DNA of 45,432 nucleotides from Pirellula staleyi DSM 6068 (GCA_945870455.1 CAMBSL010000016.1:1-45432); one strand, 5' to 3'. Numbered from the stretch's first letter, positions 18,610 through 27,788 are shown. Program-made: numbers and translations. Notes: generated from the sequence alone by a model not told the origin.

Positions 18610-19093
18610 GTGTGACGCCCTCCGGAGTGCGAGCGTTAATGCGTTCGGCAATTTCGCCGGTGACAGCATCGAAGTTGGCTGGGACAGGTAGTTCCATCGG
18701 ATCTAATCCGGAAGGAGTGAGTTTTGGGAATTCTTGTTCGTCGTGTTCCATCGAAACAGAGGCTTCTAACTCCTTTGGAACAATCGTTTCGCTCAAATCG
18801 TCCCAGGCTTTGATGTCAAGCGTTGCTTTGCGTCGGAACAAGGAAACAACAAGGGCCAATGCAATAGCAGCTTCGCAAGCGGCAATGGTCAGAACCATGA
18901 TCGCCAATACTTGACCTTGGAAATTCTGATGGTGCCGAGAGAATGCAATCAGGTTAATACTGACACCCGAGAGCATCATCTCCAAGGACAAAAACATCAA
19001 GATCAGCGATCGGCGAGTCAGAAACCCAACCATGCCAAGTACAAAAAGAAGGCCGCCAAAGACGAGCAAGTTCTGAGTCAAAATATCGTTCAC
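18602..19093 (-). CDS. nuoK: NADH-quinone oxidoreductase subunit K, C-terminally extended
   Basis: 163 aa, against about 100 aa for typical NuoK. The first ~100 residues form the usual three-helix subunit, with conserved Glu residues in LMFLSLEMMLSGVSINLIAF and MVLTIAACEAAIALALVVSLFR that belong to the proton path. The remaining ~60 residues are hydrophilic and acidic (Glu/Asp/Pro-rich), predicted to be a disordered cytoplasmic tail. The gene uses a GTG start overlapping the nuoJ TGA stop (GTGA) and itself overlaps nuoL by 8 nt, so it is tightly coupled on both sides. The tail contains the ribosome-binding site of nuoL, but its length exceeds that need. Confidence 0.95.
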   Translation of the reverse strand: MNDILTQNLLVFGGLLFVLGMVGFLTRRSLILMFLSLEMMLSGVSINLIAFSRHHQNFQGQVLAIMVLTIAACEAAIALALVVSLFRRKATLDIKAWDDLSETIVPKELEASVSMEHDEQEFPKLTPSGLDPMELPVPANFDAVTGEIAERINARTPEGVTHA

Positions 19094-19968
19094 GCGTGCT
19101 CCTCCGTTGTTCGTTGGGCCAAGGCAAGTGCTCCAATCGTCGCAACCAGCAGCACCGTACCGGCCAACTCAACTGCAATCAAATAGTCCGTGTAGAGTGC
19201 CCGGCCAAGTCCTGCTGTTGTGCCCGGCACGAGCCTCGCGCTAGGAGTTGTCTTCTGGTAAAACTCCTCTGCCTTCTCAGACCGCAATTCCGCAGGAAGA
19301 CTCGCTTGACTGTAAGGCCGCGTTGCATCGACTTGGTTCGAAGCGAACGCTTTTTCTCCAGTCACGCACATCGTAATCGTGGTTAACAGAACAGCCCCGA
19401 TGGCACCTGCCAACAGAGGGTTAGTCAGTTGGATATCGTAAGCTCTCAAATCCGTGTGTTGTGCAAACATCAGCACGAACAAAAAGATAATGATGGTCGC
19501 CCCGGCATAAACAATCATGGTGGCTGCCGCCACAAAGAGAGCAGATTGCATAAACAGAATTCCGCAAGTGGATAGCACGGCCGTAGCGAATCCAAGGGCG
19601 GCATATACCGGTTCACGAGCAACCAAAAAACTGACACCACCGGCCGTCGCCACCGCACAGAAACTCATCAGCATCCAGGATTCAAGTGTATTGGGGGTGA
19701 ATCCAATGGCTAAAATAACCGCAGCCAAGATCGCAATGATCCCGCTTCCTGTGGCTGGTTTCGACTTCACAACCCCATGTTGGATAAGCATGTATCCAAT
19801 CGCCCCAAATACGATCGGAGCTAGCATCCACAAATTCCAAGTACCAACAACTGTAGGCTGAGCCGCCGAAATCGTTTTTGGATCCGGCAATACTTGGGCG
19901 ACAAAGAAAAAGTCTGGCAAGCTTGCTGCCAAACGGTTCATTGCCATATAAGTGATTAGGGAATTCAT
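19090..19968 (-). CDS. nuoJ: NADH-quinone oxidoreductase subunit J, N-terminally extended
   Basis: 292 aa, versus about 170-185 aa for E. coli NuoJ. The core (from about residue 95) has the NuoJ helices with VYAALGFATAVLSTCGILFMQSALFVAAATMIVYAGATIIIFLFVLMFA, which includes the kinked TM3 and its conserved Tyr/Gly. Before it are about 95 extra residues with two additional predicted helices (about 47-63 and 73-92), and a loop of about 60 hydrophilic residues separates the last two helices. No clear ribosome-binding site is visible at the ATG; a start at Met8 or Met10 is possible. The stop overlaps nuoK by 4 nt. Confidence 0.93.
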   Translation of the reverse strand: MNSLITYMAMNRLAASLPDFFFVAQVLPDPKTISAAQPTVVGTWNLWMLAPIVFGAIGYMLIQHGVVKSKPATGSGIIAILAAVILAIGFTPNTLESWMLMSFCAVATAGGVSFLVAREPVYAALGFATAVLSTCGILFMQSALFVAAATMIVYAGATIIIFLFVLMFAQHTDLRAYDIQLTNPLLAGAIGAVLLTTITMCVTGEKAFASNQVDATRPYSQASLPAELRSEKAEEFYQKTTPSARLVPGTTAGLGRALYTDYLIAVELAGTVLLVATIGALALAQRTTEEHA

Positions 19969-19992
19969 ATTAGCTGTCTTGATAGAATTGAG

Positions 19993-20613
19993 TTAGCCGT
20001 GACGACCTTGCCCGGGAGGGGGTGGGCCTTGTTTCGCAGTCGGGGCTTCGAGGGATGCAGGACCTAACGCACCGCGATTGGTTCGAATCGGATCGTTGCC
20101 CGAATTCACCGTCTGGTCGTATACGGACAGTAACTTTTCCTTGTCGTAGATCATCTCTTGGCGAGTTAAACCCGTCAGGTCGTAAATGCTAGTCAACTCG
20201 ATTGCGTCGACCGGGCAGGCTTCTTCGCACATGCCGCAATAAATGCATCGCAACTCATCGATCGTGAATGTCTCCGGATACTTGTCCCGATCTTTCCACT
20301 TAGGATCGTCCTTTGGAGCAGGTGCAGCGATGATCTCGATGCAGTTGGCTGGGCAAGCTGTCTGGCACATGTAACATGCCACACATTTGACACGCCCTGC
20401 TTCGTCTCGATTGAGTCGGTGAACGCCTCGGTAATTCGGAGGAATGGTCGGTTCAACTTCTGGGTACTGTCTAGTCGTTGTCTTGCCGGAAAACGCGTGC
20501 TTCAGGGCCGTCGCAACTCCGGAAACAATCGCTGGCAGGTACATAGCTTCTACCCAGCCAAGTTTCGGCTCGTCGCCCCATTTTACCGTCTTCGTCTTTT
20601 TCGTAGTCGTCAT
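19993..20613 (-). CDS. nuoI: NADH-quinone oxidoreductase subunit I (2x[4Fe-4S])
   Basis: 206 aa ferredoxin-like subunit carrying clusters N6a and N6b, which relay electrons through the peripheral arm toward NuoB. Two complete motifs are present: CVACYMCQTACPANC and CIYCGMCEEACPVDA, separated by about 40 residues. The ~40 residues at the N-terminus form the amphipathic membrane-contact region. The C-terminal tail is Pro/Gly-rich. The ATG overlaps the nuoH stop (ATGA). Confidence 0.97.
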   Translation of the reverse strand: MTTTKKTKTVKWGDEPKLGWVEAMYLPAIVSGVATALKHAFSGKTTTRQYPEVEPTIPPNYRGVHRLNRDEAGRVKCVACYMCQTACPANCIEIIAAPAPKDDPKWKDRDKYPETFTIDELRCIYCGMCEEACPVDAIELTSIYDLTGLTRQEMIYDKEKLLSVYDQTVNSGNDPIRTNRGALGPASLEAPTAKQGPPPPGQGRHG

Positions 20614-21803
20614 ATCGTTACCTCGCTGGTCGTTTGAGCAATCGAAGGCCGTCCAGCCGATCGTGGTCTATTGATAGTAAATTGCAATTGTCGTGCACTG
20701 ATCAACGACCCAACAAAAATGAAAATCGCAGTGAAAGATAACAAGTGTTTCGGCAAGTCGAACGTCAAGACGACCGCCACGCACAACAGATTGACCAGCC
20801 CTAACGGAATCAGGCCTTTCCATGCAAGTCCCATCAATTGGTCAAACCGAAATCGCGGCAGCGCCCATCGAAGCAACATGATAAAGGAAACAACCATTCC
20901 TACTTTGAAAACCAATACAAACGTTCGCAACAACATACCACCCAGTGAGCTGTCTACCGGGCCTGTTAATCCAGGGAAATGCCAACCGCCGAAGAATAAC
21001 AACGACGTCAAGAAGCTCACTGTGATTACGTGCGTATACTCTGCCAAGAAAAACAGAACGAACTTAATGCCACCGTATTCCGTGTGAAAGCCACCCACCA
21101 GCTCCTGTTCGCATTCCGGCAAATCGAACGGCAGTCTGTTTGTTTCTGCCAAAGCGCTAGTAAAAAACACAAGTAGACCTACCGGTTGCCAGAACATGTT
21201 CCAGTTCCAAAATGGGCCACCTTGTGCGGCGACAATTTGTTCGATGTTCAGTGATCCGGCAGCCGCGATGATTCCAATGATCGAGAGCCCAAGCGGGATC
21301 TCGTAGCTAATGAACTGCGCACAAGATCGTATAGCACCGTACAGCGAATACTTGTTGTTGGAAGCCCAACCGCCGAGGATGATGCCATACGCGGACAAGG
21401 AACTGATCGCAATCATCATCAAGATGCCGATATCGATACCTGGAGCAACAATGTAACGAAAGCCGCTACTGTATTCCGTCGGAACTGGACCGAAGGGCAT
21501 GACAACCAATGCGAACATGGCAGTCATCAAACTAAACGTTGGCGCAATGAAATACAAGAGCTTGTAAACGTGTGCCGGGATCGTTTGTTCTTTCAGGAAG
21601 AGTTTGATCGCGTCCGCAATGGCATGAAACAAACCAAATGGACCGACCCGATTTGGACCGAGTCTGTCTTGAACATACGCAGCAAGTTTCCGCTCGATGA
21701 ACGTCATGTACAGTCCAAGGAACGGCACGAAGGCGAGAATGACGCCTATGGCAGCAAGAGTCGGCCAAAGGGTCGGCCAAATTTCCTTGAGGTATTCGAA
21801 CAT
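20610..21803 (-). CDS. nuoH: NADH-quinone oxidoreductase subunit H
   Basis: 397 aa membrane subunit that forms most of the quinone-binding cavity at the junction of the two arms. Characteristic segments: YMTFIERKLAAYVQDRLGPNRVGPFGLFHAIADAIKLFLKE, ETNRLPFDLPECEQELVGGFHTEYGG (the conserved acidic loop) and a C-terminal helix bundle. The frame is open upstream into nuoG, but those 148 residues are Cys/Arg/Ser-rich and unlike NuoH. The ATG at 21803 (MFEYLKEIW) gives the family-like N-terminus and sits 57 nt after the nuoG stop. Confidence 0.97.
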   Translation of the reverse strand: MFEYLKEIWPTLWPTLAAIGVILAFVPFLGLYMTFIERKLAAYVQDRLGPNRVGPFGLFHAIADAIKLFLKEQTIPAHVYKLLYFIAPTFSLMTAMFALVVMPFGPVPTEYSSGFRYIVAPGIDIGILMMIAISSLSAYGIILGGWASNNKYSLYGAIRSCAQFISYEIPLGLSIIGIIAAAGSLNIEQIVAAQGGPFWNWNMFWQPVGLLVFFTSALAETNRLPFDLPECEQELVGGFHTEYGGIKFVLFFLAEYTHVITVSFLTSLLFFGGWHFPGLTGPVDSSLGGMLLRTFVLVFKVGMVVSFIMLLRWALPRFRFDQLMGLAWKGLIPLGLVNLLCVAVVLTFDLPKHLLSFTAIFIFVGSLISARQLQFTINRPRSAGRPSIAQTTSEVTI

Positions 21804-21859
21804 GGATCTGGTAACTGGGTAAGTGTTGGTTGGTATTTCCGGGCTGCAACGTTTTTGTT

Positions 21860-23572
21860 TTACGAATGAATCGGTTCTGGTGCGGTCGTTGCAATCTTTA
21901 CGCCGTGGTCCCCTAATTCGCCGACTGACAATGTGGCAAGAGTTGGCACAGTCCGACCGATCTCCTTTCGCAATGCCATCGCATTGAAAAGCCCCTTGCG
22001 CTCCGACAGTTCCATTAGAATTCGACCATCCGCTCTCGCATCGCCCGGGCAACGAATGGCACCATGGGCCGCTTGAGCAAGCCCTGCATAGTTGACATAG
22101 GTTCCGTCCCGTTCCGCAAAGGAGGCTGACGGCAAAACAAAATCGGCTCTGTCGCTCAACGGTGACGGGAAAATATCTTGAACGATCAACAAAGCTGGCT
22201 TGCCAATTCCTCGATCGATCGATTCGGTCACCCAGCCTTGACTGCATCCACCAACAACATAAAACGCCGTCGCATCCGCTTTCAGAATGACATCGTCTAA
22301 GTGTCGAACTTGGCCTTCAAAGTGACGCAAAATGGCCTCAACTCCCAAGCGATTCGGGCATTTCTCTGCCCGGATGGTGAACTTAACTTTGTCTTGGGCT
22401 GGGGGTTGGCCCTTGGGACCTTTCGGGTATTGGTCATCCACTCCGTCAACAGGAACGGGTCCAAGCACCAATCGAATACGTTTGTCAATTTCTTTCAAGT
22501 ATCCCGCAAGTAAATAAGCTTCTTCGACCGTCATGAACGGCGAAAGAACAGCGACGAATCCGTGAGCATCGTTCTTGATCGCTTCTTTGATTTTCGAACG
22601 CGCCATCGACATCGATTCGGACCAGGGATCGGAAAAGTCAAGATCTGCGGTTCCGGTTGGTTTGCCATTCGGCGGCTTAGCGGATGGAGCCTTTGAAAAA
22701 GCTGCAGAAATTCTGGGCAGCTTCAGCCTGCGTTCGTCGTGAATATATTTAAATCCGAACCGACCTTCGTCGCACATAAAATGCCCTTGCGCAAGCGGAT
22801 TCTCGCGAGGTCGTAATCGATAAACTTTGTCTTCGTTTTGATCGACTTGGATACTGCAACCGGTTGAGCAACCCGTGCATACGCTGTCCGAATGCTTAAG
22901 CCACCACACTCGTTTTTTGTACAAGAAGTCTTTGCTGCATAGCGCGCCGACTGGGCACAAGTCAACAACGTTGCCAGCGAGCTTGTTATCGCAAGGCACT
23001 TCGGGAAAGACATCGATCTCTTCGTGACTACCACGCGCAACGACTTGAAGTTCGGCCGTGCCACTTATTTCTCGGGTGAACCGAACGCATCGAGTGCACA
23101 TAACGCATCGGTCTGTGAACAACGCGATTTGCTCGCCGATGTGGTACTTGTCCATTCGCTGGATTTTGGGCTCATCCAACCGACTGTGCGCGTTGCCAAA
23201 TTTGTAGGTGTAATCCTGGAGATAGCACTCACCTGCCTGATCGCAGATCGAGCAGTCCAGCGGATGGTTGAGGAGCAACAACTCAAGCGTCATGGCTTGC
23301 GTTGTCTTGACTTTGGGAGTGTCGGTCCGAATCACGGTGCCTTCTCGGATCGGCGTTTGGCAACCCGGCACCAACTTCGGACCCATGACAATGGTGCCGT
23401 CCGGCTTGCGTTCGCCTACTTCGACTAGGCACATACGGCACGAGGCCACGACCGAGAGGGATTCATGCCAGCAGTAGTGCGGGATCTCAACTCCAGCCTT
23501 GCGAGCGGCAAGGATGCAATTGTCCTTGGGATCAGCATCGACTTCGATGTCGTTAACGATAACCTTTGCCAC
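21860..23572 (-). CDS. nuoG: NADH-quinone oxidoreductase subunit G, short form with N7 site
   Basis: 570 aa, clearly shorter than Thermus (783) or E. coli (908) NuoG. The N-terminal iron-sulfur part is intact: [2Fe-2S] ligands C34, C45, C48, C71; the His-ligated cluster H103, C107, C110, C116; a [4Fe-4S] site C156, C159, C162, C206; and a further C232-x2-C235-x3-C239-x27-C267 set with exactly the spacing of the optional N7 cluster. The molybdopterin-oxidoreductase-like remainder is cut down to about 300 residues and keeps only segments such as FYVVGGCSQGW and DFVLPSASFAERDGTYVNYAG. nuoF ends 39 nt upstream. It is likely functional in electron transfer from NuoF to NuoI. Confidence 0.95.
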   Translation of the reverse strand: MAKVIVNDIEVDADPKDNCILAARKAGVEIPHYCWHESLSVVASCRMCLVEVGERKPDGTIVMGPKLVPGCQTPIREGTVIRTDTPKVKTTQAMTLELLLLNHPLDCSICDQAGECYLQDYTYKFGNAHSRLDEPKIQRMDKYHIGEQIALFTDRCVMCTRCVRFTREISGTAELQVVARGSHEEIDVFPEVPCDNKLAGNVVDLCPVGALCSKDFLYKKRVWWLKHSDSVCTGCSTGCSIQVDQNEDKVYRLRPRENPLAQGHFMCDEGRFGFKYIHDERRLKLPRISAAFSKAPSAKPPNGKPTGTADLDFSDPWSESMSMARSKIKEAIKNDAHGFVAVLSPFMTVEEAYLLAGYLKEIDKRIRLVLGPVPVDGVDDQYPKGPKGQPPAQDKVKFTIRAEKCPNRLGVEAILRHFEGQVRHLDDVILKADATAFYVVGGCSQGWVTESIDRGIGKPALLIVQDIFPSPLSDRADFVLPSASFAERDGTYVNYAGLAQAAHGAIRCPGDARADGRILMELSERKGLFNAMALRKEIGRTVPTLATLSVGELGDHGVKIATTAPEPIHS

Positions 23573-23611
23573 TTGTGTCGGTTCCGGATTGATGAAATGG
23601 AAAGTTGTTGA

Positions 23612-24946
23612 TTAATGAGCTCCGGCCAACGCTGGGCTTTCGCTGCGTCGTCCGCTTTTGATGTACTCTTCGAATTCGGGTCGGAATTTATGGATCGCGT
23701 TCTTGATCGGCCAGGCAGCGCCGTCGGCCAAACCGCAAATCGTAGTTCCCGGGATCGTACCCATCGATCCCGAGATCTCAAGCAACAAATCAATGTCGCT
23801 GAGTTTGCCTCGACCATCTCGAATACGTTCCAAAATTTTCGTTGACCACGCTGTCCCCTCGCGGCATGGCGTACACTGTCCGCACGACTCATGTGCAAAG
23901 AAACGGCATGCGTTGTACAGCACATCGACCATGCTTGTATGATCGTCAATGACGACCACAGCGGCTGTACCGAGTCCCAAGCATCCGACGCGACCTGGAC
24001 CAGCAAAATCCAAAGGCGTATCGAGTTCTTTCTCGCTCATGAAACCCATGCTGATACCGCCAGGCACGACAGCTTTGGCTTTTCGGCCTTTCCACACGCC
24101 ACCGGCATGCTTGTCGATTAGATCGCGAGCCGAAATACCCATGGGAAGCTCTACGAGACCGGGCTTGTTGACGTGTCCACTAATGCAATAGAGCTTTGGT
24201 CCGTAGGAACCAGCGTCGCGTGGGTTGTTCGGATCCTTGGGCACTCCCATGCTCATGAACCATTCGGCACCATGATTGATGATGTGCGGAATGCATGCCA
24301 TCGTCTCAACGTTGTTCACAACCGTCGGACGACGAAACGCACCTTCGATGGCGGGAAACGGCGGCTTGATTCGAGGCCAAGCCCGCTTGCCCTCAAGGCT
24401 TTCAATCAGTCCAGTTTCTTCACCGCAAATGTACGCACAAGCACCTCGATGCAAGTGCACGTCCAAGTCGTAGCCGGAACCTAGAATGTTCTTGCCGAGC
24501 AGATTGTTAGCATACATTTCATCGATCGCGTCTTTGAGCACGCGATAGCATCGGCCGTACTCGTAGCGAAGATAGAAGTACGCGGTTGTGGTCCGAGTTG
24601 CAAAACTGCTGATCACAATGCCTTCGAGCACCTGGTGCGGATCTTGTTCGATCAAGACACGATTGTTGAACGTGCCTGGCTCGCTTTCGTCTCCGTTGAT
24701 GCAAAGATAGATTGGGCCGGAGACATCCTTGGGCAGGAATGTCCACTTGAGTCCGGTTGGAAAGCCCGCACCGCCACGCCCGCGGAGCCCTGATGTCTTG
24801 ACCACATCGATGACTTCGGTGTTCTTCATCGCAAGGGCTTTTGCAAGCGCTTGATATCCACCATCGGCTTTGTAGTTTTCTAACTTGTGGCTGTTCGGTT
24901 TACCCAGACGAGCCAACAAAACGGGCTTGAAATCTTCGTTGCTCAT
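23612..24946 (-). CDS. nuoF: NADH-quinone oxidoreductase subunit F (NADH/FMN-binding)
   Basis: 444 aa flavoprotein subunit that oxidises NADH. It has the FMN/NADH-binding glycine-rich GLRGRGGAGFPTGLKW near residue 52, the GDESEPGTFNNRVL segment, GAGAYICGEE-type loop (here GACAYICGEETGLIESLEGKRAWPR), and the N3 [4Fe-4S] site ESCGQCTPCREG with the distal Cys in TTICGLADGAAWP. Its ATG overlaps the nuoE stop (ATGA), consistent with the NuoE-NuoF module being coupled in translation. Confidence 0.97.
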   Translation of the reverse strand: MSNEDFKPVLLARLGKPNSHKLENYKADGGYQALAKALAMKNTEVIDVVKTSGLRGRGGAGFPTGLKWTFLPKDVSGPIYLCINGDESEPGTFNNRVLIEQDPHQVLEGIVISSFATRTTTAYFYLRYEYGRCYRVLKDAIDEMYANNLLGKNILGSGYDLDVHLHRGACAYICGEETGLIESLEGKRAWPRIKPPFPAIEGAFRRPTVVNNVETMACIPHIINHGAEWFMSMGVPKDPNNPRDAGSYGPKLYCISGHVNKPGLVELPMGISARDLIDKHAGGVWKGRKAKAVVPGGISMGFMSEKELDTPLDFAGPGRVGCLGLGTAAVVVIDDHTSMVDVLYNACRFFAHESCGQCTPCREGTAWSTKILERIRDGRGKLSDIDLLLEISGSMGTIPGTTICGLADGAAWPIKNAIHKFRPEFEEYIKSGRRSESPALAGAH

Positions 24947-25419
24947 GCTCCACCTCTTACTTGTTTTTCCACATCATCCGCAGTCACACACAACGTCAGT
25001 TCGTCATCTACCAGCATGCATGGCGCACCATCGCAAGCGCCCAAGCACTCAGCCAGTTCCAGGGTCACCTCGCCATCGGCAGTTGTTTGACCCGGCTGAA
25101 TATTCCAGCGTGAACACAACTCCGCGAGCAACTCGTCGCCACCTCGAAGCATGCACGGCAACGAGCGGCAAATCCAAACCCGTTTCTTGCCGAGGGGATC
25201 TTCTTCGGTTCGAAAGAAGCCGTAGAACGACAGTGTGTCGTTGATTTGTGCAGGGGAGAGTTCAAGAATGTCCGCAATCTCGGAGATGGCTTTGCGACTT
25301 ACACAGCCCTTTTCTTCTTGAACAACGTGCAAAGCTGGCAGCGTAACCGCTTGCTTACTTGGATAGCGACCGAGGTGCTCCTCGATTACCTTTTTGGCAT
25401 TGGAACTCAATTCGCTCAT
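24943..25419 (-). CDS. nuoE: NADH-quinone oxidoreductase subunit E ([2Fe-2S])
   Basis: 158 aa thioredoxin-fold subunit holding cluster N1a. The ligands are visible as CRSLPC (C-x4-C) around residue 85 and CLGACDGAPC near residue 125. The N-terminal helical domain includes YPSKQAVTLPALHVVQEEKGCVS, typical of the family. It overlaps nuoD by 4 nt at its start and nuoF by 4 nt at its end. Confidence 0.96.
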   Translation of the reverse strand: MSELSSNAKKVIEEHLGRYPSKQAVTLPALHVVQEEKGCVSRKAISEIADILELSPAQINDTLSFYGFFRTEEDPLGKKRVWICRSLPCMLRGGDELLAELCSRWNIQPGQTTADGEVTLELAECLGACDGAPCMLVDDELTLCVTADDVEKQVRGGA

Positions 25420-26636
25420 CGATCCAACTCCGCTGCAATAATGTTAATACTTCCCAGAACCGCCACAACGTCGCTCAACATGCAGCCTCGCATCATTCTT
25501 GAAAACAAGGAGAAGTGAAGCAACGAGGGGGGACGCGTTCGTGCTCGGTAAGCCCGAAACGACCCGTCGCCGACAATGTAATAGCCGAGTTCGCCGTTGG
25601 GAGACTCGGTTGCCGCATAAACTGATTCTTTGGGAGCTTGCATTTGACGGTTGGGCATGACGCTCTCGAAGTGATGAATGAGGCCTTCGATACTTCGATA
25701 AACTTCGCGTTTGTCGGGCATGCTCTCTTTGCCAGTGCCGGCGGCAAAAATCGGGCCTGCTGGAATGTTCTCAACGGCTTGTTCGATGATTTTGATGCTT
25801 TCCAGCATTTCCATCATTCGAACTTGGAAGCGAGCGTAACAATCACCACCTTGACTCGCGCACACATCGAAATCGAAGTCTTCATAGGCGAGATATGGTT
25901 CATCGCGACGAAGATCGCGAACCACACCGCTTGCACGGGCGACCGGACCTGTCGCACCCCCGGCAATCGCTTCTTCACGGCTGAGAACACCCACATCCCG
26001 CGTACGCTCAACGAAGATCCGATTCTTCATTAAAAGACCGCTGAAGTCGCGATAGACCTTGGGGAAATTTCGAACGAAATCGCGGACCATCGTGACCCAA
26101 TCGTCCGTAACGTCGTAGAGCAAGCCCCCAACGCGAGTGTACGAAGTATGAAATCGTTGCCCCGAAGCTCGCTCGCAAATTTCGTAAATGGCCTCGCGTT
26201 CGTTGAAGGCATACATGAACGCAGTTGCACCACCAAGGTCAAGCACACATGTGCCCAAGCAAAGAAGGTGGTCATGGATCCGCATGAGCTCAGCAAAGAT
26301 GGTGCGTATGTATTTGCAACGCGGCGTTAGATCGATGCCGAGTAGTTTCTCCACCGCATGGTGCCATGCGATTTCGTTGGCCATCGGCGAGATATAATTC
26401 ATTCTGTCGACGATGGTAACGTACTGATTAAAATCAAGCACTTCACCTAGCTTCTCGAACCCGCTGTGCAAGAAACCGATGTCGGGCTCGGCATCGATGA
26501 CCATTTCGCCGTCTAACTGCAAAACCAAACGCAATGTCGTGTGGGTGGCAGGGTGCTGTGGTCCAAAGTTGAGCGTCCAAAGACCTTCGCGTTGATTCGC
26601 ATTGAGATCCGGGCTTTCGAGCAGTTCTAATGGCAT
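25416..26636 (-). CDS. nuoD: NADH-quinone oxidoreductase subunit D
   Basis: 406 aa. 49-kDa-type subunit related to [NiFe]-hydrogenase large subunits; together with NuoB it forms the quinone headgroup site. Typical segments: LNFGPQHPATHTTLRLVLQLDGE, DRMNYISPMANEIAWHHAVEKL, ARASGVVRDLRRDEPYLAYEDFDF and GELGYYIVGDGSFRAYRARTRPPSLLHF. The usual HRGxEK motif reads HSGFEK, a modest variation in a conserved loop. Stop and nuoE start overlap (ATGA). nuoC ends 15 nt upstream. Confidence 0.96.
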   Translation of the reverse strand: MPLELLESPDLNANQREGLWTLNFGPQHPATHTTLRLVLQLDGEMVIDAEPDIGFLHSGFEKLGEVLDFNQYVTIVDRMNYISPMANEIAWHHAVEKLLGIDLTPRCKYIRTIFAELMRIHDHLLCLGTCVLDLGGATAFMYAFNEREAIYEICERASGQRFHTSYTRVGGLLYDVTDDWVTMVRDFVRNFPKVYRDFSGLLMKNRIFVERTRDVGVLSREEAIAGGATGPVARASGVVRDLRRDEPYLAYEDFDFDVCASQGGDCYARFQVRMMEMLESIKIIEQAVENIPAGPIFAAGTGKESMPDKREVYRSIEGLIHHFESVMPNRQMQAPKESVYAATESPNGELGYYIVGDGSFRAYRARTRPPSLLHFSLFSRMMRGCMLSDVVAVLGSINIIAAELDR

Positions 26637-26651
26637 GCTAACAGACTCCGC

Positions 26652-27182
26652 TCAGCTTTCTGCTCGTGTGATGACTGGAAAATTATGACGCTCGCCCCGC
26701 CCCTTAACGGGATAGTCTTTTCGCATCGGAAAGGACTGAAATTCTTGAGGTAACAGCAATCTTTTGAAGTTTGGATGACCCGAAAAAAGGATTCCGTACA
26801 TGTCGTAAACTTCGCGTTCAAGCCAATCGGCCCCAGACCAAACCGAGGTTGCAGATGGGATCGTGAGGTCTGGCTCATTCAAATAAGTCTTAGCGATCAT
26901 ACGCAGCCCAGTGTCGACGTTGAGCAAACAGTAAACGATCTCAAATCGATCCGTTGCATTGCTATACTCAAGCAAATCCACGGCGGTCAGGTCAGAGAGT
27001 TGCTCGAAACCAGCGGATTTGAATGCATTCAAACACTTCAGCAATTCGGTCGCTGGAAACACGACACGATATTGGTCCCGAAATTCGGACCATTCGAGCG
27101 CGACGCCGACGAGCGAATCGGCGAGCGTTACTTTTACTGCATCGATTTCGACGGAACTCGGTTTCGGTGTTTCAGTTGTCAT
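26652..27182 (-). CDS. nuoC: NADH-quinone oxidoreductase subunit C
   Basis: 176 aa. 30-kDa-type subunit of the peripheral arm that docks on NuoD. The signature WLEREVYDMYGILFSGHP is followed by RLLLPQEFQSFPMRKDYPVKGRGER near the C-terminus, as expected. Separate from nuoD (not the fused NuoCD of enterobacteria). Starts 3 nt after the nuoB stop. Confidence 0.96.
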   Translation of the reverse strand: MTTETPKPSSVEIDAVKVTLADSLVGVALEWSEFRDQYRVVFPATELLKCLNAFKSAGFEQLSDLTAVDLLEYSNATDRFEIVYCLLNVDTGLRMIAKTYLNEPDLTIPSATSVWSGADWLEREVYDMYGILFSGHPNFKRLLLPQEFQSFPMRKDYPVKGRGERHNFPVITRAES

Positions 27183-27185
27183 GGT

Positions 27186-27788
27186 TTAGTGCACCGGATC
27201 GTAGGTTGGATCATCAAGCTTGAACCCATTGCGCTCGCGGATTCGAATCAGTTCATCCTCATCGAAGCGGGGTGGGCCTTCGGGCAGAATACGGAGCTTG
27301 AACTCGCGTGCGTTAATCGTTCCACCTTTTTGAATTTTTTCTTGCAGGTCGATGATGCCACGGATCAATTGCTCAGGTCGCGGTGGGCAGCCAGGAATGT
27401 AAACGTCCACCGGCATAAATCGATCGATACCTTGAACCACCGCGTACGTGTCGAAAACTCCACCGGAACAGGCACATGCACCCATGGAGATACACCACTT
27501 TGGCTCGGGCATCTGAAGCCAAATGCGTTGCAAGACCGGCAACATTTTCATAACCACTCGACCCGCCACAATCATCAAATCGCACTGGCGTGGCGAGAAT
27601 CGCATCACCTCGCTACCGAAGCGAGATAAGTCGTGCTTGCTAGCCGCCGTGCTCATGAGCTCAATGCCGCAGCACGCTGTCGCAAAGGGCATTGGCCAAA
27701 GACTATTTGCCCGCCCCCACGAAGCAGCCGCGTCGAGCGTGGTCAAAAAAACGTTATCACCAAGCTGCTTGTTTATTTGCGTCGCCAA
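27186..27788 (-). CDS. nuoB: NADH-quinone oxidoreductase subunit B (N2 cluster)
   Basis: 200 aa. PSST-type subunit with the terminal cluster N2 that reduces quinone. Ligands: the vicinal Cys pair in [11 protein letters not shown], Cys in [10 protein letters not shown], and Cys in [10 protein letters not shown]. The frame is open 44 codons upstream, but that would overlap nuoA by 148 nt. I choose TTG 27788: it has a perfect AAAGGAG 7 nt upstream (inside the end of nuoA), gives the family-like start [19 protein letters not shown], and reduces the overlap to 16 nt. The C-terminal ~40 residues are a charged extension. Confidence 0.95.
   Translation of the reverse strand: MATQINKQLGDNVFLTTLDAAASWGRANSLWPMPFATACCGIELMSTAASKHDLSRFGSEVMRFSPRQCDLMIVAGRVVMKMLPVLQRIWLQMPEPKWCISMGACACSGGVFDTYAVVQGIDRFMPVDVYIPGCPPRPEQLIRGIIDLQEKIQKGGTINAREFKLRILPEGPPRFDEDELIRIRERNGFKLDDPTYDPVH

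Noticed and set aside
18610..18669. 20-codon upstream extension of nuoL
   Set aside because: It lies inside nuoK; a strong GGAGGG site and the family N-terminus support 18609.
21804..22247. 148-codon upstream extension of nuoH
   Set aside because: It overlaps nuoG, is Cys/Arg/Ser-rich and unlike NuoH; the family start is at 21803.
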